The notes below the pieces were generated by a model. It saw nothing but the letters and a program-made list of their open reading frames with translations. It was not told the origin of the DNA and did not search any database. Positions 1-5,615 of a DNA stretch of 6,346 nt are shown in pieces (position 1 is the first letter of the stretch; every line of letters begins with the position of its first letter). A program made the translations under genes and the position numbers. Source of the DNA: Candidatus Sphingobacterium stercoripullorum (lineage in GTDB: Bacteria; Bacteroidota; Bacteroidia; Sphingobacteriales; Sphingobacteriaceae). Location of the stretch: contig DXEZ01000059.1 in NCBI GenBank assembly GCA_019114715.1, positions 1 to 6,346 on the forward strand, given 5' to 3'.

Positions 1-1
1 A

Positions 2-1054
2 TTTTTTCCCGAAGGAATGGAAAATGGATCGGGCTACCTACAATTGGTAGATTTAGTAAACGGCCAACCTGTTTTAAACAAAGTAAACAGCAACCTCGCT
101 TATACCGATGAAACTAAAAAAAGGCTGCAAAAATATACCGATGACATAACGAATTTAGGTATGCCAGGAATGAGGATGGATATGTCTGTATCTCCATTAC
201 TAGGAATCCCAGAACATGGCAACTTGTATTTTGAGCGTGTGCTAAACGAAAATCAGGAAGGGGTAGTCTCTTACCTTGAATACGCTGCAACTAAAGAACA
301 TACCTTTTTTACCTTTTGGCTAGGTAACAACGATGTGTTAGGCTATGCAACAAATGGGGCAGTCGAAGAGGGACCTACAAGCACTCTAACAGATATTGAA
401 ACGTTCACTTACGTTCTGAATGAGTTTTTAGAAAAGCTTACTGCGGAGAACCAAAAAGGAGCCATTGCGACGATTCCAGATGTTACTGCGATTCCTTTTT
501 TAACGACCGTTACTAAAGATGCCTTATTAGCAGGAGTAAATGCTCAAAACCCACCTCAGCCTATTACTGATTTATATATTGCTACAAAATCCGGAGTCAG
601 AGAAGCAGCCAATGAGGACATGTTTGTATTACCATTCTCCACGGCAGGTCTATTAGGTCAGCCCAATGAACAAGGAATACCTTACGGTTTGCACCCTCTT
701 AACCCAATTGAGGATAAGTATGTTTTGGATAGCGAGGAAGCTGCTACCGTATCGGCGCACGTTAAAGCACTCAACCAAGTTATAAAAGAACAAGCCCAAT
801 CAAGAGATCTGGCTTTAGTTGATACCTATACATTTTTAAATAGAGTAAAAGCGGGGATCATCATCAACGACATGCCTGTTAATGGAACATTTATTCAAGG
901 AAATGCCTTTTCTTTGGATGGCGTTCACTTAACACCACTTGGGAATGCAATCGTCGCTAATTTATTTATAGAGGCTATCAATAAAAACTTCAAATCTTCC
1001 ATCCCAAAAGTGGATGTAACAAATTATGGCGGAGTGAAGTTCCCCAATAATTAA
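2..1054 (+). CDS. SGNH/GDSL-family hydrolase, lipoprotein-type, N-terminus missing
   Basis: This is the C-terminal part of a Bacteroidota SGNH/GDSL esterase-lipase-like hydrolase. The reading frame is open to the left edge, and the residues before the first in-window ATG (FFPEG, then MENGSGYL from position 17) fit the conserved body of the family, so that ATG is an internal Met and the true start lies outside. Numbering from that Met, the block III motif GNND is at residues 103-106 (oxyanion-hole Asn) and block V DGVH at 301-304 supplies the catalytic Asp and His. Block I with the nucleophilic Ser (GNSLTAGY-like in this family) and the signal or lipobox region are missing only because of the window edge. 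Family members are usually exported lipoproteins; that cannot be seen here, and the substrate is unknown. The gene ends at TAA just before a strong terminator and faces the next gene. Confidence 0.88.
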   Translation, partial: FFPEGMENGSGYLQLVDLVNGQPVLNKVNSNLAYTDETKKRLQKYTDDITNLGMPGMRMDMSVSPLLGIPEHGNLYFERVLNENQEGVVSYLEYAATKEHTFFTFWLGNNDVLGYATNGAVEEGPTSTLTDIETFTYVLNEFLEKLTAENQKGAIATIPDVTAIPFLTTVTKDALLAGVNAQNPPQPITDLYIATKSGVREAANEDMFVLPFSTAGLLGQPNEQGIPYGLHPLNPIEDKYVLDSEEAATVSAHVKALNQVIKEQAQSRDLALVDTYTFLNRVKAGIIINDMPVNGTFIQGNAFSLDGVHLTPLGNAIVANLFIEAINKNFKSSIPKVDVTNYGGVKFPNN

Positions 1055-1063
1055 CGAGAATCC

Positions 1064-1115
1064 TCTATTAACATAAAAAGCAATGTGAATTCACATTGCT
1101 TTTTATGTTAATGGA
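1064..1115. terminator. Bidirectional intrinsic terminator (46-bp perfect palindrome)
   Basis: Positions 1067-1112 are a perfect inverted repeat centred on GAATTC between 1089 and 1090. It extends to 1064-1115 with one T/G mismatch that can pair in plus-strand RNA. The core stem GCAATGTGAA/TTCACATTGC is flanked by AAAAA on one side and TTTTT on the other, so either strand gives a GC-containing hairpin followed by a U-run. It lies between two convergent genes, 9 nt after the stop of the plus-strand hydrolase and 14 nt beyond the stop of the minus-strand gene, and so can end both transcripts. Confidence 0.9.
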
Positions 1116-1129
1116 AAAACTTTATACAA

Positions 1130-2443
1130 TTATAAAGTCTTCACATATTTTTGATCGTAATTATCTATATCAATGATATATTTATTTTGAATTAGAAAAT
1201 CAAATAAAGGCCTAACCTCGGGTGATACTTGCATGTTCTTTGTTGTAATAGCCTTATTTTCCGCCTTGTTTAAATAAGGATATGCATACAATCGAACATT
1301 TTTACTAAACATACCAGAAATATAAGAGAGTAGTTTATTCGCATAGCTCTCTTTGTCGTAATTTCCAGAGTTAAAGATGGTTTTCAAGTTTGAAATATTG
1401 GTCACTATCCCTATATGCTCCGCTTTAAATTGATTGATAAATGTAGCCAGGTGGTTGTTTCTTCTAAAGTTGGAAACTAAAATATTATTACCAGTACTAC
1501 ACAGAAGCTCAGCTCTTTCTGCAAACAGTTTTAAATCCTCTTCAGTTATATCAGGGTTTTCATCTAAAACGTTCCCCATCAACACTTCGATTAATACAAC
1601 GGTATCTTCTTTAGTGGCGCCAGTATTATGATAAAACTGTTCCTCTGCGTAGTTCAACATATCGAAGTTCGGCAAAGATTTTTGCTTGTACTTGGTCCGT
1701 AAAATCACAACATTTTTGCGATATAAAAAGTCCTTGATCTGCTGCGCATTTTTATCGGGTGTAAATAACGTTGCTTTTGTAAAGCCTTTAGCTATCAAAT
1801 ATAAATTTAATTGCCTGTCATTAACCTCTTCAAAAGCAGGACCGCTGACTTTAATAAAATCTATTTCAACGGACGCATGGGCGACATTGTCCACCAAAGA
1901 TTCTATCAATATAGAAACATCCTTTAAATGGTAATAAGCAGCATACAGTAAATTCACCCCTAAAATACCGATTACCTTTTGCTGTAACATACTATCGGTA
2001 TCCAAGAGCCGCACGTGCATAATAATATCGTTAGTAGGGCCACCAACTTCAGACTGAAAACGTAATCCTATCCATCCATGTGGATCGTTAGTCCTATTGA
2101 AGTTAAGCGTAGTTACCGTATTGGCAAAAGCAAATAAGGTTTTATTGGCATACTTATCGCCTTTCAGCCGCTCGGTCAGCAGGTGGTATTCGTGGTTAAG
2201 CATCTTCACAAGCCTTTGCTCGCTTACGTACCTCCCATCTTCTTCTGCACCATAAATAGAATCACTAAATGCCATATCGTAGGCCGACATGGTTTTTGCG
2301 ATGGTCCCGGAGGCAGCACCCGCATTAAAAAAGTTTCGTGCAACCTCTTGTCCCGCTCCTATTTCCGCAAAGGTCCCATAAATTTGAGCATCCAAATTGA
2401 TCTTTAGTGCTTTACGTTTGCTCTCTAAAATCTCTCTTGCCAT
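1130..2443 (-). CDS. Conserved protein of unknown function (FAEIGAGQEVARNFF family)
   Basis: This 437-residue protein has no signal peptide or membrane helix, so it is probably cytosolic. I recognise it as a highly conserved Bacteroidota protein without an established function. The N-terminal third carries the conserved-looking stretches: FAEIGAGQEVARNFF (about 25-39), GAASGTIAKTMSAYD (42-56), AFANTVTTLNF (105-115) and HGWIGLRFQ (122-130). The rest is a mixed alpha/beta pattern ending in a hydrophilic tail. Family members have, as I recall, sometimes been named nicotinate-nucleotide adenylyltransferase or TonB-dependent receptor; neither an (H/T)xGH motif nor a beta-barrel or signal sequence is present, so I do not use these names. 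The start is set at ATG 2443. A TTG five codons upstream is also in frame, but it overlaps the promoter box TATCTTTG. The gene appears to be transcribed alone and ends at the shared palindromic terminator. Confidence 0.85.
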   Translation of the reverse strand: MAREILESKRKALKINLDAQIYGTFAEIGAGQEVARNFFNAGAASGTIAKTMSAYDMAFSDSIYGAEEDGRYVSEQRLVKMLNHEYHLLTERLKGDKYANKTLFAFANTVTTLNFNRTNDPHGWIGLRFQSEVGGPTNDIIMHVRLLDTDSMLQQKVIGILGVNLLYAAYYHLKDVSILIESLVDNVAHASVEIDFIKVSGPAFEEVNDRQLNLYLIAKGFTKATLFTPDKNAQQIKDFLYRKNVVILRTKYKQKSLPNFDMLNYAEEQFYHNTGATKEDTVVLIEVLMGNVLDENPDITEEDLKLFAERAELLCSTGNNILVSNFRRNNHLATFINQFKAEHIGIVTNISNLKTIFNSGNYDKESYANKLLSYISGMFSKNVRLYAYPYLNKAENKAITTKNMQVSPEVRPLFDFLIQNKYIIDIDNYDQKYVKTL

Positions 2444-2447
2444 GCTA

Positions 2448-2455
2448 CAAAGATA
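2448..2455 (-). promoter_or_regulatory. Bacteroidota -7 promoter box of the unknown conserved gene
   Basis: The minus strand reads TATCTTTG, a full match to the Bacteroidota housekeeping -7 consensus TAnnTTTG, followed by TAGC and then the ATG at 2443. Transcription would begin within a base or two of the start codon, so the message would be leaderless or nearly so. No clear -33 TTG was found at the usual spacing. The same 12-mer TATCTTTGTAGC lies upstream of the Mrp gene. Confidence 0.75.
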
Positions 2456-2544
2456 CAAAATAATACAAGCACATAACTAAAACCTTAAAGTAGTCGTAAG
2501 AAACAACGACCAAATCATTTTAGGATAAGGCAAAGCAATACCAC

Positions 2545-2581
2545 AAAAAAACCGCTTATGATGAGAATTTATAAACGGTTT
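2545..2581 (-). terminator. Rho-independent terminator after the JmjC/cupin_8 gene
   Basis: On the minus strand, AAACCGTTTAT and ATAAGCGGTTT form an 11-bp stem (one G-U pair) around an 11-nt loop. The 3' arm ends in T's that continue, giving TTTTTTT in total. It lies 20 nt after the oxygenase stop codon and about 90 nt before the promoter of the next minus-strand gene, which separates the two transcription units. Confidence 0.85.
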
Positions 2582-2601
2582 CATTATTATCTTTTAATTA
2601 G

Positions 2602-3471
2602 CTATTTCTCGAGTCTCCTAATTGCTTTGTTAGCTCTTTTCTCGGCTGTTGAAATCTTATAGTCAAGCCATTTATTTTTCAACACCTTGCGCATGAAATT
2701 ATCAAAATATCGCGTTATAAATAAATTTCTTGCCCCTTTCAACTTTTCTGTAAAGGAGTTCGGTAGAGCTCTAACTGATATAGAGTACCCTTCAGTTTCG
2801 TATTGTATATAGTGCCACCAACCAGCCGGCATATATAAGGTATCTCCAGGCTCAATAACCGCTTCATAACCATCTAAGAATTTGAGACCAGGGTATTTTT
2901 CTTGACTACTCGTTTTTAAATTGGCAATACTGTGAAAGTTATATGGTAACTTGTACATTAAGTCAGATTGGTCATTAGGGAACAACCAGACTCTCTTTGC
3001 TCCTTGAAATTGCGAAATAAAAACATGAGACATGTCAATATCGATGTGATTTCTAGTTGCAGAACCTTCACCTCCAAAAAACATTAAAGGCAACCATTGT
3101 AAGACTTTTCCACCCGTGGGGTCGTTATATATCACATCTTTCTTTAACTCTGGCCTTAACTTCATCAAATTGAAGAGAAACAACCGAAGTTCTGTAGGCT
3201 TCTCTCTGATGAGATCTAAATACTCGCCGAAAGTCATCTTCCCTATCGGTGGGCTAGCAACATGATTTTGGGCATCGTCTTCTTTACCATAAATGTTCAC
3301 TTGCTCATCTCCAGCTATTTCCTTGAAATAGTCGTAACTCCATTTACCCCAACAAGGACTTTCTTTAGAAATAAAGTCTTTAATAATGACGGGTTGACCT
3401 TTGCTAAAGTAATCTTTAACAAACTCTTCTGGAGTAACCCCTGAGATTATATTAACAGGTTTTAGTTTCAC
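2602..3471 (-). CDS. JmjC/cupin_8 Fe(II)/2-oxoglutarate-dependent oxygenase
   Basis: This 289-residue cytosolic protein belongs to the cupin_8/JmjC superfamily, related to the asparaginyl hydroxylase FIH. Members use Fe(II), O2 and 2-oxoglutarate to hydroxylate proteins or small molecules. The iron-binding triad is complete: H142 and D144 in RNHIDIDMSHVF, and H220 in PAGWWHYI. K159 in GAKRVWLFP, 17 residues after the first His, is the likely 2-oxoglutarate-binding Lys. PGDTLYMPAGWWH (208-220) is the family's typical second-His strand. The N-terminal part has the usual lead-in GQPVIIKDF (25-33). After the fold, about residue 240 on, comes a helical, strongly basic tail rich in Lys and Arg. The start is GTG at 3471: the frame is closed by TAA four codons upstream, and the next Met is too far inside. 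The substrate cannot be told from the sequence, and the neighbours give no clue. It appears to be transcribed alone. Confidence 0.88.
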   Translation of the reverse strand: MKLKPVNIISGVTPEEFVKDYFSKGQPVIIKDFISKESPCWGKWSYDYFKEIAGDEQVNIYGKEDDAQNHVASPPIGKMTFGEYLDLIREKPTELRLFLFNLMKLRPELKKDVIYNDPTGGKVLQWLPLMFFGGEGSATRNHIDIDMSHVFISQFQGAKRVWLFPNDQSDLMYKLPYNFHSIANLKTSSQEKYPGLKFLDGYEAVIEPGDTLYMPAGWWHYIQYETEGYSISVRALPNSFTEKLKGARNLFITRYFDNFMRKVLKNKWLDYKISTAEKRANKAIRRLEK

Positions 3472-3499
3472 AAGCTTTGCCGATTAATTAATATTACTG

Positions 3500-3507
3500 C
3501 TAATTTA
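3500..3507 (-). promoter_or_regulatory. Possible -7 box for the oxygenase gene
   Basis: The minus strand reads TAAATTAG, matching TAnnTTTG at all but one fixed position. It would give a leader of about 24 nt before the GTG start. No -33 TTG is visible at the standard spacing. The gap is very AT-rich, so a chance match is possible. Confidence 0.3.
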
Positions 3508-3685
3508 CAATAAGAACAACACATTTTTACCCTCTCTCTAATTATAATCCTCTAAATTGCAGAAATATTTTGTAAAAAAAATGATTGTTGTCACCAAATC
3601 CAAAAAATATTTTCAAAAACTTAGTTTTTAAAAACATATATAGATCGGAACAAAAATACAAAACTGCCTAGTCTATTATAAATTA

Positions 3686-4453
3686 CTATTTATTGACGGC
3701 CTGAATATATTGTTCCACAGCCATAGTCATACTTGGAGCTTTTGGTGTAGGAGCTGGTATATCTAAAACTAAACCGTGTTCTAACAAAGCTTGTTGGGTG
3801 CTATCGCCAAACGCCGCTATTCTTGTATTATTTTGTTTAAAATCTGGAAAGTTTTCATACAACGACTGCACACTTGATGGACTAAAAAACACAATAATAT
3901 CGTAAAACACATTTTTCAAGTCCGACAAATCACTAATCACTGTTCGAAATAGCACCGAAGGAGTTACATCATACCCCTGCCCAGTTAAATAATTCAAGTT
4001 TTCTTCATTAGCAACATCTGAACAAGGAAATAAAAACTTCTCTGATTTATTCTTATCCAAATCTTCATTTAGATCTGCAATAGTTTGCTTACCAAAAAAT
4101 ATTTTTCGCTTACGATATTGCGTATACTTCTGCAGGTATAAAGCAATCGTTTCTGATAAACAGAAATACTTAAGGGATGAGGGAACCTCATACCTAGTTT
4201 CCTCAGCAATTCTAAAAAAATGATCTACTGCATTTCTACTGGTAAAAATTATCGCTGTGTAATCCGACAATTGAACCTTAGACTTTCTGAATTCTGTAGC
4301 AGAAACTCCTTCTACGTGAATAAAAGCACGAAAATCAACCTTCACATTGAGTTTTTCTCCCAAAGGAATATAAGGAGATTTCTTGTTTTCGGGTTTTGGT
4401 AACGTAACTAAAATACTCTTTACTTTGTTTGCTCTCGCTTCGTCAATCTGCAT
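3686..4453 (-). CDS. hemD: Uroporphyrinogen-III synthase
   Basis: HemD closes the linear tetrapyrrole hydroxymethylbilane, with inversion of ring D, to uroporphyrinogen III, the branch point to heme and siroheme; it acts in the cytosol. At 255 residues the length is normal. Two alternating HemD-type domains are seen: VKSILVTLPKPENKKSPY at the start, IIFTSRNAVDHFF (68-80), FPCSDVANEENL (142-153), FFSPSSVQS (189-197), AAFGDSTQQAL (213-223), and the C-terminal APTPKAPSMTMA (234-245) characteristic of Bacteroidota HemD. F169 in VLFRT sits where HemD proteins usually have Tyr (VYxT; human Tyr168). The gene starts 13 nt after the stop of the DUF4271 gene, so it is surely cotranscribed with it. No convincing terminator follows; only an AT-rich weak hairpin was seen. 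Identity is secure from the motif set, although the family is poorly conserved overall. Confidence 0.93.
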   Translation of the reverse strand: MQIDEARANKVKSILVTLPKPENKKSPYIPLGEKLNVKVDFRAFIHVEGVSATEFRKSKVQLSDYTAIIFTSRNAVDHFFRIAEETRYEVPSSLKYFCLSETIALYLQKYTQYRKRKIFFGKQTIADLNEDLDKNKSEKFLFPCSDVANEENLNYLTGQGYDVTPSVLFRTVISDLSDLKNVFYDIIVFFSPSSVQSLYENFPDFKQNNTRIAAFGDSTQQALLEHGLVLDIPAPTPKAPSMTMAVEQYIQAVNK

Positions 4454-4466
4454 AACAATCTGTTTT

Positions 4467-5393
4467 TTAAACTCTTAGCACTTTAATCAATAATAATACA
4501 GGTGCTATTTCAAGAGTGCAAAGATACAGAATAAAATAAAATATAGAAAACCCAACTTGATTAAGCAAATGTAAAGCAGTCCTAATAATACGGTAAGCAG
4601 CTAGCAAAACAACGATTATAACCCCTAAAATAAATAATTGATTGTAAAATTGATAAGGAAAAAATACAGCTAGCAGCAGTAATATGGTACCAAAAAACAT
4701 GGTATTAAAATAAATCAAATACAATACAGTAATGTATTCCCTCACTAGACGCAGGATTTTAAAAATAAAACCCAAAACTCTTAACGTCAATATCTTAAAC
4801 ACAAAAAACACCCCAATAAACAAGGAAAGTCCAAGGAAGTTTTCAAGAGTCAGTAAATAATGGGAGCTTTTTGATTGATACAGTAAAATTAGCAGGGCTA
4901 AACTCAGACTAAAAACAATATAAAGAAAAATATAAGACCACGAGGTGGCCACATTGTCCTCTCTACTGATTTGGGTGAGTGCACGCTCATCGTAAAAAGC
5001 TTTAAAAATATTATGGAAATCTGAGGGAAAAAAGTATCTGACCAAGCCCAATGCTAAAAAGATCATAAATGTAACAACCAAAACCCATCCGGGTCTATTG
5101 GTTTTTTTAAAGGAATGCTCACTATTGATGTCTAACACTTCCTTAATCTCCTCATTAATCTGCATTAGCTCTTGTACACTTGATCCTCCCTGCATTATCA
5201 ACTTCGATTTTAAAGAATCAGCAAGTTGATTCGGCCGAGTACTTGGAGGGAAAACATAATTAAAGGAATCAACTGCTGCCATTTCCGCAGTAGCAGGCTG
5301 CCCATATACATTAAAAGAACCAAAAGCTATACTAATTGCTAAGTAGCAAATAGATATTAAAGTCCTAAAATAGCTTTTCATTAATTCCCTCAT
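4467..5393 (-). CDS. DUF4271 multi-pass membrane protein
   Basis: This is an inner-membrane protein of unknown function matching the Bacteroidota DUF4271 family, which I know as a frequent upstream neighbour of hemD. An N-terminal hydrophobic stretch (about 7-30, ending NVYGQP) looks like a signal peptide. A hydrophilic exported-looking segment follows (32-100), then about six membrane helices near 102-121, 152-172, 185-208, 223-245, 252-270 and 282-304. Family features include the soluble patch around FKAFYDERALTQISRED (130-146) and the C-terminal YFILYLCTLEIAPVLLL. Two starts are possible: ATG 5393 (MRELMKSY) and ATG 5381 (MKSYFRTL). The second gives a more standard signal peptide and has GAGGG 5 nt upstream, so it may be the true one. 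Tight spacing to hemD suggests a shared transcript and perhaps a role in heme supply or membrane-linked heme use; that is inference. Confidence 0.85.
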   Translation of the reverse strand: MRELMKSYFRTLISICYLAISIAFGSFNVYGQPATAEMAAVDSFNYVFPPSTRPNQLADSLKSKLIMQGGSSVQELMQINEEIKEVLDINSEHSFKKTNRPGWVLVVTFMIFLALGLVRYFFPSDFHNIFKAFYDERALTQISREDNVATSWSYIFLYIVFSLSLALLILLYQSKSSHYLLTLENFLGLSLFIGVFFVFKILTLRVLGFIFKILRLVREYITVLYLIYFNTMFFGTILLLLAVFFPYQFYNQLFILGVIIVVLLAAYRIIRTALHLLNQVGFSIFYFILYLCTLEIAPVLLLIKVLRV

Positions 5394-5424
5394 ATTTATT
5401 TCTACTCAACCTCAGTGTGAACCC

Positions 5425-5432
5425 CAAAGGTA
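5425..5432 (-). promoter_or_regulatory. -7 promoter box of the DUF4271-hemD operon
   Basis: The minus strand reads TACCTTTG, a full match to TAnnTTTG. Transcription would start near 5420, giving a leader of roughly 27 nt to the ATG at 5393, or about 39 nt to the alternative ATG at 5381. No good -33 TTG is seen at the expected distance. It faces away from the mrp promoter in the same intergenic region. Confidence 0.65.
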
Positions 5433-5575
5433 ATCTGATTTTCTTAAAAAATGAATTCGCAGTAAAATTACGGCGTTTAATATGAAATAGAAAAACCAAG
5501 CCTATTAAAAAAGCCCCTATATCTAGCTCCACGGAATAGATACATATAAATGACAGTCTTATGCACTAAGATTTT

Positions 5576-5583
5576 TATCTTTG
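5576..5583 (+). promoter_or_regulatory. -7 promoter box of mrp
   Basis: TATCTTTG matches the Bacteroidota -7 consensus TAnnTTTG fully and is followed by TAGC. Transcription would start near 5588, leaving an AT-rich leader of about 28 nt with no Shine-Dalgarno sequence, as is common in this phylum. No convincing -33 TTG is visible. Confidence 0.75.
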
Positions 5584-5615
5584 TAGCAACTATATAAAGT
5601 TCATTTTCAACATAT

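Noticed and set aside
1434..2407. Three plus-strand open frames (65, 82 and 74 codons) opposite the unknown conserved gene
   Set aside because: They lie wholly antisense to a strongly supported coding frame, have low-complexity unconvincing sequences, and no promoter box was noticed.
1130..2443. Naming the conserved protein nicotinate-nucleotide adenylyltransferase or TonB-dependent receptor
   Set aside because: No (H/T)xGH nucleotidyltransferase motif, no signal peptide and no barrel-like pattern; these names would be inherited annotation errors.
2459..2601. Possible operon of the oxygenase gene with the downstream unknown gene on the same strand
   Set aside because: A strong terminator (2545-2581) and a separate promoter box (2448-2455) lie between them.
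3604..3640. AT-rich inverted repeat (CAAAAAC...GTTTTTA) in the gap after hemD, considered as its terminator
   Set aside because: The stem has a single G-C pair and a 3-nt loop in a region full of A and T runs; it is too weak to call.
3262..4402. Two 60-codon plus-strand frames opposite the oxygenase gene and hemD
   Set aside because: Both are shadows inside secure genes, with no recognisable protein features.
5088..5393. Whether the extracytoplasmic segment and signal peptide of the DUF4271 protein are a separate fused gene
   Set aside because: The frame is continuous with no internal start signal of note, and an N-terminal signal plus soluble segment fits the family.
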